Positions 35,732 to 47,161 of a stretch of DNA of 64,000 bases are shown one piece after another. Location of the stretch: contig OX327697.1 in NCBI GenBank assembly GCA_946807835.1, positions 13,189,501-13,253,500 of the forward strand. The letters are read 5' to 3'. Position numbers and translations under genes: made by a program. The notes beneath the pieces were generated by a model, which saw nothing but the letters and a program-made list of their open reading frames with translations, had not been told where the DNA came from and made no database searches. This DNA is from Ailanthus altissimus. Lineage: Eukaryota; Streptophyta; Magnoliopsida; Sapindales; Simaroubaceae. Every line of letters begins with the position of its first letter. The stretch's first letter is position 1.

Positions 35732-38511
35732 TGTAATATCCAATTCCTATTAGTAGTATTGGCGCCTAAATTTTGGTATAGAACAAATAAGACACCGTAG
35801 GGTTACTCGATTTTAACCCTATTAGAAATATTTCCTTTATAGTGCACGTGAGAGATATTAGACCTAATTTGGTAATTTCACACTCGATCGGTGCGCCAGA
35901 TGACCCTAGAATATTTTTAGAATTTTTCTCTATTGGCTTGGAAAAGAAAATTTTAATTTACTACATGAATTTTCATTTAAGGGTTATGAATGGAACAAGC
36001 CTTTGTTGAGAAACATAATCCATATATTAGAGAATGGACCAATTAGAAGAAATCTCATGGATTGCCAAGTTGGAAGTTCTAGTTAGTTCTTTGAACTATT
36101 CTAACTAGATAGTTACAAATGAACTAATTACATAATTAGTTTTTAACTAATGACAAATTAGAAGTTTTAAGTAAGTTGAAAGGCAAAATGGTAAATTGAG
36201 GGAGCACTATATATATGTTAGAAGTGTGTAGAAATTTGAAGAGAAATCAAAACTAACACTTAGCCAAAAAAAAGAGAGAAATTCGAGCTTCAAAGGGGGG
36301 TGCTGCTACAATGACTATTCAAGTTTTTTTTTATAATTTTTCATGTGTAATCCAGTCAAATTAAGGTTACAAACCCATCCCTAAGTTCAATTGAAGTCTC
36401 TATTAGTGGAAATTCAAGAAAAAGAGGTAAGAAAAGCATCTTTTATGAGTTTGATAAGTGAGATTTCAAGAATGTTTTAATTGATGTTCTTATGTGTATT
36501 CTTGGCTTAGATTGAGTTGAATTCTAGTTTGGAGCTTGAAGGAGTCATCAATTTGAAGAAATTGACAAGGTGAGAATTAGGGTTTTTGGTGATTTTGTTG
36601 TAGAGATTTTAATTGATTGTAATTAGGGCTTTAGAATGAAATTGGCATGATTTTGTTGTAATTGAAACAAGAAATTGAGAAAAGGAATGTGTTGGAACCT
36701 AGGGTGAAATTCTGTCACTTTAGGGAAGTTAGGAATTGAGTGGTGTTTTGATTGAATTGTTGTGTGTAAATGATGCATATTGTGAATTGAATATATATGG
36801 TTGATGGAAAAACCCAAAAATGAAGAAAATGGGACATAATTATCCATGTTGGAAAGGTGAAGGGCAAGTATATCCAATCAAATTATAAGGTGTTCAATAA
36901 TTTTTCAGGGCGCCGGATGGTGAGTTAGTTTCGATTTTGGCTCCGTAACTAAAATCAGGAAGTAGTTTACATCCGGGCTTTGTATGCCGATTAGGGCATT
37001 TAGTAGTTAAATGAGATTCTAGTGTTCGATTTGGTTCTAAATATCATTTATGGCGCGTAGATGAAGATAACCGAGAGCGTTAATGGGAACAGGAATCGGG
37101 AACGAAATTGAGCGCGGAGCTGTTGTGAGTGGAAATCTACCATTTCTTTTACTTTTCGGTTATTATGTTTTCGCACAATGACTATGTATGTTTTATGAGC
37201 TTTCGATGCATAAACATGATTTATGATCTTGATATATTCATAGACATGCTTTTACATGATCGATTTGTGAAACAGTTTTAAAATTTCTGCATTCATTTTA
37301 AGGCCATTGGTACCCTCAGATTATAGTGGTGATGATTGTATTAGACCCGGCCGATATATCCCGTGCACATGGGCAGGTCTTGGGGGTGTGTCACTAACTC
37401 CGGGAAGTTGGGATGTCGAGTCATGTGAGTCGCTCTATGTGTACGGGATATTGTCTCGCTATATGCATACGATGTAGGATTCCGCTGTGTAGCCAGTGAG
37501 ATGTCTTGAGATGTCACTGTGGGTGCTGCTAGTTGAGGTGACCCGTGACCTACTCACGTATGCGGTGCTAGTTGAGTCGCTGCGTGGGTATAGAGCTTTA
37601 GGGTTACCATTGGTACAGTTTAGAAAGAAAATGGTCGAGCAAGGATTTTACTAGTTTCGATTTACCGATAGCATTTATGCATTTATATGCACACAGCAGT
37701 TATTATGTTATACAGATTCTGAATATAGTTTTCCAAAGATGTAGATAAAACCCGCTCGGCAAGATTTCATTAGCATATGATATTATAAATCGTTTTACAG
37801 ATTTACATCCGTTTTAGAAGCATAATTTCTACATGTACTTTAGAAATTGCTATCTTTGTATAATATTCTTGTAATTGAATTCTCATTTACACCCACTGAG
37901 CTCCTTTAGCTCACTCGTTTTATGTTTTATGTTTTATGTTTTAAACCCCTTTCCCAGTGCAGGTCTCAGAACGCAAGCTGCTGATTCTCCTATCGCCGAG
38001 TAGTGGGCCGAATCCAAAGATAATTTTTGTACATGTAAATGTGCTAATAGCACTCTTTACTTTATGCATAATAGTTGTAGGAATGTATATTTGTAAGTAT
38101 GTGTTGGATCAAGAAGAAGAGATTTCCAGTTTATGATGATCGTTTTTACTTTTTATGATTATGCTTATTTTGTGATTTAACGAAATAATTGAGTTGTGTT
38201 GGATTTGATTTGAAAAGGACCGGAGGTCCGAATTGGTAGAATTGAGATGTATTGGAATTAGAAGTGAAATTTCTTTGCAGGTTTATATGGATTTTCTGAA
38301 AAACAGGGAAAACTCTGTCCGTTTATTTTTAAAATTAAGATGTCGTTTTCATGTATATTACTAGATCTTCTTAGTAGTAACAAGAATTAAAAAGGGGGTT
38401 CGCCTCGCGAAATTTCTTAACATACCCAGTTAGGTTCGGAGGAACTTCCGTCGGGGTGCCCGGCAGGGCCGCTGGGATCTATAGTAGAGGGTCTCGGGTC
38501 GGGTCCTGTCA
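35732..38511 (+). mobile_element. Solo LTR of a Tekay/Del-like chromovirus (2780 bp)
   Basis: It starts TGTAATATCC and ends GGGTCGGGTCCTGTCA, the end style of Tekay/Del chromovirus LTRs. It contains ACCCACTGAGCTCCTTTAGC near 37890, a GC-richer GGTCTTGGGGGTG block near 37377, and a TATA box (CACTATATATATG) near 36208. There is no coding capacity and no second LTR. Flanking pentamers are GTGGT (35727-35731) and GCAGT (38512-38516), which differ by two transitions, so a decayed target duplication is plausible. Confidence 0.78.
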
Positions 38512-38645
38512 GCAGTCCTCCCTCTCTCTCTCTCTCCTGACGGCGGAACAAAGTTGGTATGTATTTATAAATTAATTTTTTTTTTTTAGTATTATAATTT
38601 ATATTAGTTAAAAATACGTGTAGATTGTATCCGGCATATTTTTTA

Positions 38646-38776
38646 GGGTAAGATGCAGCAGCGCGTGCATCTATACGCTGCTGTGCGCCAAGCGGCGTGC
38701 GCTTAACGCAGTTGGCACGTGCGTCTACACATTGCCCCCAGCAGCGCGTAGACGCACGCGCCGCCGCTTCTTACCC
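38646..38776. repeat. GC-rich imperfect inverted repeat (hairpin)
   Basis: The left arm starts GGGTAAGATGCAGCAGCGCG and the right arm ends GCCGCCGCTTCTTACCC. The arms are about 38 bp with mostly transition mismatches around a ~55-bp loop. It is strikingly GC-rich inside very AT-rich sequence, near the left end of the Mutator-like element. Confidence 0.85.
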
Positions 38777-38980
38777 AAAAAATTTCCATTTTAAAAATGT
38801 TTTTAATTAATTTATGTTGTTTATATTTATTTATAATTATTTAATTTAATAATTTATTTTGATTAATAATTATGTAAATAGTCTAGGTTGTTAGTTATAA
38901 TTAAATTAAATTATGATTATATGTTATGATGATTTTTTTTTGTTAATATTAATAATTTTTTAATTTTTTCAGGAAGGAGA

Positions 38981-41890
38981 ATGTCACGAAAGAATATGTA
39001 ATTGCCGAAAATATTTTCTACTGAGCAAACATACATACGTACTCAAAGTTATGGGTTATACGAAATATAAAAAATAAATTGACTTCGAGGCAAGTAGAAA
39101 TATTTAGAACCACATGTTTTAGTAGTTTATTGGATGTATCAAATATTTCATTCTCAGGTAATTTAGCACATGAGATTTTATTAAGACATGTGCATACCAA
39201 AAATTTATATGAAGAATTATGGTTCTACATAGGTAAAAGACGTATTAGATTTTCTCGTCAAGATTTTTATTTGATTACTGATTTGAGGATGGGGGATTAT
39301 CCTGTAGTAAGTGGGTTAGGTGATAGACTTTGTCATAAATATTTTTCGGGTAGAAGTCAGTTGACTTACAAGGATTTGGATCAGTGGTTCGGCAGCGTTA
39401 CATTTGACGATGATATAGATGCAGTAAAAATGTGTCTATTTATTATTTCATAAATTGATAATACCACGTGATCAGAATAGAATCATACAATATTTTTGTA
39501 CTTCGTCTGGTAGATAATTTAGATGAGCTTAATGTCTATCCTTGGGGCACCATTGCATGGACTGTACTCTATAATAGTTTATGCACGGTTCCAATTAAAA
39601 AGTTGGCGAAGGTAAAAAAAATAGGCGCTGGGGATATAGAATCATACAACTTATACTTATTTTATCACGCATTCTTGGTAAGTAATTTTATGTTTTTGAT
39701 TCATTATGATATTATGATAGAGAAAAATGTATTTTGTTAGCATTGTAATTTAAATTTATTATCATCTCAGGTGTGGATCTACGAGGCGATCCCGAGGTGT
39801 AGGGACTTGTTTGCCAATAGGAATGGAGATTATTTTCCTCGTATTCTAAATTGGTTTGGCACGAGCACCCCATTATACGAAAACGTCGTAGATGTCCTCT
39901 TTGATGGTGTTGGGGTATGCTTTTATGTTCAACAAAAAATATATATAACTTCCTTATAATTTGTGTTATATGTTTTAATAATGATTAATAAATCTAAAAT
40001 ATTATAAAGGTTTTGGAGATTCATAGGAAGTTGGTACCCCGCAAATATGAGAAGACTGTGGACTATCGCGCGGCGGTAAACTTTTGCACTCTATCGGGAA
40101 AATAGGGAGGGAGTCTTAAGTTGGAGACAGTTGATATCCCGGACATCCAATGCACCGATCATCTACAGCATCTCGACGAATTTCAAGTCCCGCCAGCGAC
40201 TGAATCAATGGTATAATAATTTAATTTTTTTTCCTTGAATTATCTGATGCTTTTGTTATTGGTTAGTATTAGCTTGTGAAAATTAATTATAATAACTTAT
40301 ATATAGTTTCAATCCGGCACGTCAACATCACAGTATGAAATCCTGGAGAAGAAGATGAATGATCTTGAAGAAATGATATTTACCAAGATTGATAAGAGTA
40401 ACGCAGAGCTTTCAGCCAAGATTGATAAGGCTGAAAAAAATATCTTGCATCAGATATCTCTCTTGATGCAATAGCTTAAACCAACCAATATCTCCGAGAA
40501 TGTAGGGCAGAGTATGGTACGTTTTAAACCTAAAATATATTGGATACAAAGTTTAACAAGTCAATACATTAACCGGTATTGTTTGGTTTTGTAGGGCGCC
40601 GAATTCATGGCTGCTGACTTTCATACATTTGCTCTTGCCAACGAATCTCAGCATCAGTCATTTGCTCCTGTTGCTGATAGCCCTACAAGTTTAAAAATTA
40701 TACCTGCTCTATTGGGTGAAAACATAAGTAGGTATGGGCGCCTTCGCAAGAAGGCAGCAGCCCAAGTCAGTCCATATACAAATCCGTTAAAACAGCTTGC
40801 GAAGAAGAAACTTGTGGAACTACAAGTAGGACCTACTATTGACATAAACGGGCAGTTGATTCCTATTGATCAGAGTAAATATGCTGAGCTTCTGGATTGG
40901 ATAAAAAATAATGACCTAACACAACGGGTTTATTTGCACGGACTCGATCCGAACAATACATGGTTTAATGAGATACTATAAAATTGGCTTGACGATTCAG
41001 TGAGGATTTATTTTAACTTTTTTTTGTTTTGTGAATTGTCTAATAATATCAAAACTTATACCTATTCTGTGTGTTTTGCAGCATATAAATGAATATTTGA
41101 AGGTTTCGTATTTGCGTCAAAGAACGTTTTCTGACATGTACCTACAGGAATGTACAACTGCAGATGCATATTTTTACGTAAGTTATTATATTACCCATTT
41201 ATTGTGCATATAATATTATTGACTTTAACTATTATTGACTTTAACGAGTATCTTTTATTTGTGTTTAGGAGTACATTCGACAAATGTAGAAAACGTCCTT
41301 CACTGCCAATCCTCCAGACAACAACGACTGGCTACAAATGTTGTTAGCTTATGCACTCGAAACAAAGACTGAGTTACTTGGCGCTAAACCGTGGGCATCG
41401 GTCAATAAGGTATTTTTTAATAATAATAATAACTTTTTACTGTGCATGTAACAACATTAAGTTAAAAATAATACCATAATTATTTTTGTAGGTATATATT
41501 CTTCTGAATATCAATTAAGAACATTGGATTGTAGCACAACTCGACCTTGCTCAGTTTGCAATCGTTCTTTATGATTCCAGCGTGAATGGCCATTCAGACG
41601 AGTCCATCATAAAATTTATAGAGCCTCTGTATGTTGCAATGCCTTTGTACCTTCGAAGGTGTAGATTTTATAGTTTGAGGGGCATAGAAAGCCTAAATTT
41701 GTTTCCTTGACTGGTGACTCGTATCCGGGAGAATGTGCTGCAACAAAAGGTCGGGAGCAGGGACTGTGGCATCTTCGCTTGTATGTATATTGAATATCTT
41801 ATGTTAGGTCGGCCATTTGACTCGTTCTCTGACATTGGTACCTTTTATAGACAGAAGATGGGCGTTGATTTGTGGACTACAGCTTCATAG
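38981..41890 (+). pseudogene. DUF1985 / ULP1-like (C48) protease gene of the MULE
   Basis: Ulp1-type cysteine proteases cut SUMO-like conjugates; MULE-borne copies have unknown substrates. The gene is multi-exon: DUF1985 at 39079-39740 (ELWFYIGKRRIRFSRQDF, LRLVDNLDELNVYPWGT), then exons after 39771 (WIYEAIPRC), a short coiled coil near 40350-40470, and 40607-40981. The C48 domain at 41270-41890 has catalytic His in EHWIVAQLD, Asp in VLYDSS and Cys in SRDCGIFAC. Clean splice sites remain, such as TTG/GTAAGT at 39677 and CTCAG/GTG at 39770. It has a frame break near 39450 and in-frame stops near 41288, 41509 and 41709, so it is a pseudogene although the catalytic triad is retained. Confidence 0.85.
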
Positions 41891-41960
41891 ATATTTAGTA
41901 CTATAATTTATTTACATGCATTGATTTAGGTGTATAATTGATATACCATAATTGTTTTGA

Positions 41961-42115
41961 GTGTATGTATGCGGAAGTGTTTTTGCAGTTTGATAGAAGT
42001 GTGATTTAATCAATATGCATTGATTTTGGTGTATAATTGTTTGTGGGCGTTGATTTGGGTGTATGTATGCGAAAGTGATTTTGCAGTTTGATAGAAGTGT
42101 GTTTATTCAATATGA
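41961..42115. repeat. Direct duplication, period ~98 bp
   Basis: GTGTATGTATGCGGAAGTG at 41961 and GTGTATGTATGCGAAAGTG at 42059, each followed by TTTTGCAGTTTGATAGAAG. It lies between the two convergent MULE genes. Confidence 0.85.
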
Positions 42116-42185
42116 CAAGTTTGGGATCGTCCATATTATAAAGGAGATTCTGTCAAAAATTTTGTGAAAATTATCAACATTAATA

Positions 42186-42475
42186 CTAAAGACAAGTGCA
42201 TTAAAATAAATAAATAAGTATGTAATACACAGTACAAGTGCATTACAAAATAAGTGAATTACAAAATAAGTGAATTACAAATTAAGTGAATTACAAAATA
42301 AGTGCGATATAAAATAAGTGAATTACAAAATAAGTGCAATATAAAATAAGTGAATTACAAAATAAGTGCATTACAAAATAAGTGAATTACAAATTAAGTG
42401 AATTACAAATTCAGTGAATTACAAATTCAGTGAATTACAAAAAAGTGCATTACAAAATAAGTGAATTACAGAAGT
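42186..42475. repeat. 17-bp minisatellite
   Basis: About 17 tandem units of AATAAGTGAATTACAAA and variants (GTGCATTACA, GTGCGATATA, TTCAGTGAATTACA). It fills the gap between the convergent genes of the Mutator-like element. Confidence 0.92.
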
Positions 42476-42694
42476 GACGAAATTCGACTCTCATACATAA
42501 TTAAGCTTCATGGTATAGCTCTTTCTCTTATTTTTTCAGATTCGTCTGAAAAAAAAAAATTTAATATTAGCCTTATATTATACATAATTAAATATCAATA
42601 AGGTAAATGTTTATAAATGAATATACATCACCTACTCTGTAAAGGTACAGGGTTTCAACACATTTGTTGGTTATGTTCATGTTGTCTACAACGA

Positions 42695-45001
42695 CTATAT
42701 ATATTCTTTGATGGTTCCTCTCCTTGAGATAGAATCCAATTCATCCGACGTTTGCCTAACTAACGACGTGCTATCGCAGGCTGAATGTCCATATTTTTTA
42801 AATACTCTGGGACTATCCAATCTGACACTTGACCAACCGGAAGTACTGGCACGAAATAAAGTCTCAGATGTGTAATAAGTTGAACAAAGAGTCTCGTGCG
42901 ATAATCTGATGTATCTGCATGCGGCGAGTGCATGGGAATAAGGCAGTTGCCGATAATCAAACTTTCGACAGTTGCATATTCTTTCGCCAATGTCTACAAT
43001 CCAATTTACTCCACCATCCATAACTATAAATCGTAAATCATCAATAGGAGAAATAGTTATTCGACTTACCTTATCGTTATGTTTCATGACTTTTTGATGT
43101 GCCCAGTTCGTCAAGACATTGGTCATATTTTGTGATGCCAATCATCTATGGTAAAACTATAATTGCATTAGCTCCCGCATCCACTCCACCAAATTAGTCA
43201 CCGGAATCTTTCTTGCTTCTTTTGCAACTGCATTAATGCTCTCAGCGATATTAGTAGTCATAATGTCATACCTTCTGAAAGCACCAGATGATCGTGCCCA
43301 TCTCACCGTACCAACATCTTCCTCCAAATACTTCATCACATAAGGTCTCATTTGTCGCATCTTGTTTAATTGGTATTGAAAATCATGGACACGATAAGCC
43401 TTAGCAACAGTGAAGTAGGTAGATAGGTATACTCATTTTTTAGACTTATCTGATGGTAACTTGTATTTTGTCATCAAATTTCCTTTCAAATGATATATGC
43501 AGAACCCATGATATACATGAGGAAACACACCCCGTATAGCCCTCTCAATACTGGCATGTCGATCAAATATAAAAACAAGATTATGATGATCTGCAATAAC
43601 TCCTCGCAGTTTAACCATAAACCACTCCCAAGAAATATTATTTTCTGAGTCAGCAATTCCCCAAGCCAATGGATAAATCTGATTGTTTCCATCTTTACAA
43701 ACGGCCACAAACATTGTACCAAGATAGAAACCTTTCAAAAATGTTCCGTCCACTGCAACTACCGGTTGGATTAATGAATTAAAAGAAATACTTGAAGTGA
43801 TTATCCGCGTTAGTTTTTAAATGAGTAACCGTACCTGGGTTATTTTGTTGCAACACATAGCTGTATGCAGGAAACAATCTAAACGAATCCTCAGGAGTAC
43901 CTCTAATCTTAATGCACGCTCCCTAGCGTGCCAAGCATTAGTATAGGTTATCTGAAAACCGAATTGTTCACGTATGTCTGCTTGAATGTCTTTCGGCCTA
44001 TAGTTTCTATTGACCGATGTAAACTTATTTTTTATTACTTTAGCAATAATTTGACTCTTGGCTTACCGGTGACCATCCCTTAATTGACTCAAAACACAAG
44101 TGTGCCCTGTATCTACTGGCCTAACAACAAAAAAATGTCGCCCTTCTGTCGACATTGCCCGTAATCTCCATTTGCAGCTGTCATCATCACATTTCAACTC
44201 GAAACGATCTTTGGTGGATTTGTAAACTCTAAAGCTCCATTTTTCCTTCAGTGCAACCATACTTATAGCTTCATGAATTTCATCTTTGCTGTTATATAAT
44301 TTTCCTACAAATACATCACCAATTCCATTATAAGAAGTTTTTTCCGATACATTCAAGTCAAATTGTGGTATTTCATGCTGAAACTGAAATGGATTTTCTA
44401 CCTTAACCCTTTCTTCTCTATCATAACCCTCATCATCATCATCATCATCATCATCACCCTCATCATCATCATCACCAGCATCATCATTTACATCCTCATT
44501 CTCTTCATAATCATCATCATAATCATTTTTACAATTATCATCAACCTCGTAACCATGATCATCATTTTCACCAATATCATAGCCAAGATCAACGCCAACA
44601 TCTCCATATATCTGACCATGGTCATATGTGTAACCTTATTGTTCGTTGAGCATCAAAAGAGAATAATGATAATCCTTCGGAGAATTTGGAATATACACAA
44701 GAGTTGTCGATGAGAATTGCTTAGCATAGCCTTCTTTTTGCTCCATTGATGCTTCTGCATTACTTTCAAGTCCTCGAGCATCTACTGTTACACAAAGCGG
44801 TGTACCCATATTATTCTGTAAGCTCAACCACAATATTGCATCATCGTTATTTTCAAGTAGAATGAGTCTCAACTTTATGGTACTTAAAGGAACTTTAAAC
44901 TTTAAAGTTACTTTATAATACACCTGATTAACTCCTAAAAGATGATAAATTCTTCTCAACAACGCTTTGTATCTAATATTTTTCGAAACAACCATATGCA
45001 T
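42695..45001 (-). pseudogene. MuDR-type MULE transposase
   Basis: DDE transposase that moves Mutator-like elements. On the minus strand in order: an N-terminal region from 45001; a long acidic run (Asp/Glu repeats, 44600-44410); the MuDR DNA-binding domain (KWSFRVYKSTKDRFELKC, 44356-44063); RPKDIQADIREQFG; the MULE core with VVAVDGTFLKGFYLG (first Asp near 43750) and FIFDRHASIERAI (second Asp); TTNIAESINAVAKEAR; and a SWIM zinc finger (ICNCRKFDYRQLPYSHALAACR). Damage: in-frame stops near 44638, 44064, 43434 and 43158 and a frameshift near 43910. Otherwise the frame is continuous over about 770 codons, so inactivation looks moderate in age. Confidence 0.92.
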
Positions 45002-45261
45002 ATTTTGATATCCAATGTATCTTTCAAAACCATCGCTACAGCTCTCTCATCTTTCCCCAAAACATATAATGGTTGAAATTTGTGACATACTTGAAAAAAA
45101 TATAACATAATTTTAATTTAATTTTATATTAATTAAATTAAAAAAATATAATTGAATATATAACTATTTATATATATGAATATATTTTTATTTTAAATAT
45201 ATAAAATAAATATAATATGTAGGTTCATAAAAAATGAGAGCTATTTGGTGGTAGTGTTATA

Positions 45262-45862
45262 ATGTTGCGATGGTGCGCAGAAGCACCTTGTTACAATCGG
45301 TGCTCATTAGGACGGGTTGTACATAAGCACTTTGTTGTTACTGGTGCGTGCACGACGGCGGCTAACAACTATATGTGCAGTCACGCGCAGACGCATATCA
45401 ATCGACCACCAGCAACAATTATATATGGCGCAGCCACAACTCAATCATAACAGATATATATCCAAACACTTTAATCATTTATTTCAATAAATATAAATAA
45501 TACTATTAATTTAATTAAAATAAACAAAATCTTTTTTTTTTTTAAACTTCAACTATTTTTTTTCACTCTGAATCTTTGATCTTCGGGTAAAGATGAATTG
45601 AGAGATATGAGTTTTGAGAGCAGATTTATGAGTTTTAAAAACGCACCAAATTTAAGAATCGAATAAAACGAGAAATAATATTGTGCAGGGGTAATAAAAG
45701 AAAAAATATATATAAAATTACGATGATTTATATATTTAAATAAAATAAAAAAATATATAAATTATTTAATATATAATTATTTATTTTATTTTTAAATTTA
45801 TTTATTAAAAATACAAAAAAAAAAGTCTCTGAGCGCAGGCCTGAGCGCGCGCCCAGTGACCA
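45262..45862. other. MULE right end: GC-rich patches in AT-rich DNA
   Basis: A GC-richer stretch at 45265-45445 (GGTGCGTGCACGACGGCGGC; ACGCGCAGACGCA) and a shorter one at 45825-45862 (GAGCGCAGGCCTGAGCGCGC) stand out from very AT-rich surroundings, echoing the left-end hairpin. Terminal repeats could not be proven. Confidence 0.35.
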
Positions 45863-46929
45863 TTTTGTGTTTTTATAATTTTTATTGTTATTATTTTTAA
45901 TTATTATTATAAATTTACAATTTTTTTATAATTAATTTAAATTTTAATTATTTAAAAATTTATATTCTTCAATAATTTATAAAAAATTAAATAACAATAA
46001 AAATTATTAAAATTATAATAAAGATAAAATAGTAAACATAACGAATATTTAATTAATATAATTTAAAATATTTAACTTTTATTAAAATAAAAATTAATAT
46101 TAAAATAACAGTCAATTTAAAAAAATTTCCAATGAATTTTACATATCAAATAAATAAAACACAAAATTTTATTTAAAATAAAACTCTAATTGGCTAATTA
46201 CTTACTTTAATGAATAAATAATTGAGTCTTTCGAGATTTTATAAAGGCCGAGAAGTTTATTATATATCTTCATTAACCTAATCACATAGAATTACTTTTT
46301 TTATGCTAAAATTTCTCCAAACAAGCCTTAACCTAAAAATCTCTATGTTCTATTCTTTGAGCCTTACTTAATGCATTTTTATACTTATAAAACCACGATT
46401 TATATATTTAACCCCATAAAATCACTTGAGTCCACATACCTGATGGGCATGGACTAAGACCTAACTCTTCTATTGATTTCTGCTGCAATAAAGGCTAACA
46501 TGGAAGATGCCACTTTGTCAAATTAGTGTGACAAGATAATTTAAAACCTTCACTAAAACATCACTCAAATTATTTTCACAATCAATTGTACAAATTAATT
46601 CCTAAATTACATATTAACAAAATTTAACCAAAATCCTTGGCAGTAATCATTTAACACAATACTAAATAACCGTCAATACTCCAGCTTCCGCACAAGTAGC
46701 TCCCACCTTCTAACTTATACAGCACGAAGCTAAGACTCAATCCTTATGCAGATCACTTGGTCAACCTGAGAGAGAAGTTAAAGAGAATACTAAACAAGTA
46801 GCTTTCAAAGAGATTTGCTTTATGACTAAAAACTAATCCCATACTCAGGGGCGCTCGATGAGTAAACATTTTTCACTTTGCAAAGCAATGTAACACTGGA
46901 TGACCGGTATTAAGTTAAAAAAAAAAAAA
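45863..46929. other. AT-rich spacer between MULE and ALADIN 3' end, no gene recognised
   Basis: No open frame or repeat match. The part nearest 46900 could belong to the ALADIN 3' flank. Confidence 0.4.
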
Positions 46930-47114
46930 CGCCCAACAAAAATCTCCCATGTTAGAGAAGCTTAATGTGCTGTTAAAACAAAAATAACTAGCAGAATGTC
47001 ATATAGTTTCACCCAAAAAAAAAAAAAACACCCAACAAAAATCTCCCATGTTAGAGAAGCTTAATGTGCAGTTAAAACAAAAATAACTAGCAGAATGTCA
47101 TATACTTTCACCAA
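46930..47114. repeat. Near-identical 99-bp tandem duplication
   Basis: CGCCCAACAAAAATCTCCCA at 46930 and CACCCAACAAAAATCTCCCA at 47029, each followed by the same ~75 bp ending AGAATGTCATATA; only two or three mismatches. Each unit is preceded by a poly-A run, which suggests slippage. It lies about 50-230 nt past the ALADIN stop codon. Confidence 0.95.
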
Positions 47115-47161
47115 GAAAAATTATGAAATCAAAAATCTAGCAAAGCCATTAATTACCTTGA

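Larger units (their letters stand above)
38512..45870. mobile_element. Mutator-like element carrying ULP1-like protease and MuDR transposase
   Basis: Two convergent decayed genes, DUF1985/ULP1 on the plus strand and a MuDR-type transposase on the minus strand, share one block bounded by AT-rich ends with isolated GC-rich patches (38646-38776 and 45825-45862). This gene pair is known from ULP-carrying plant MULEs such as Kaonashi. Terminal inverted repeats and a 9-bp target duplication could not be identified, so both ends are approximate. Confidence 0.75.

Noticed and set aside
35727..38516. Claim of a perfect target duplication around the 2.8-kb solo LTR
   Set aside because: The pentamers GTGGT and GCAGT differ at two positions. 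The difference is compatible with decay but not proof, so the element call rests on its LTR ends instead.
44363..44713. 116-codon plus-strand frame rich in Ile
   Set aside because: It is the antisense of the Asp/Glu-coding GAT repeats of the MULE transposase, which remains recognisable on the minus strand over the same bases.
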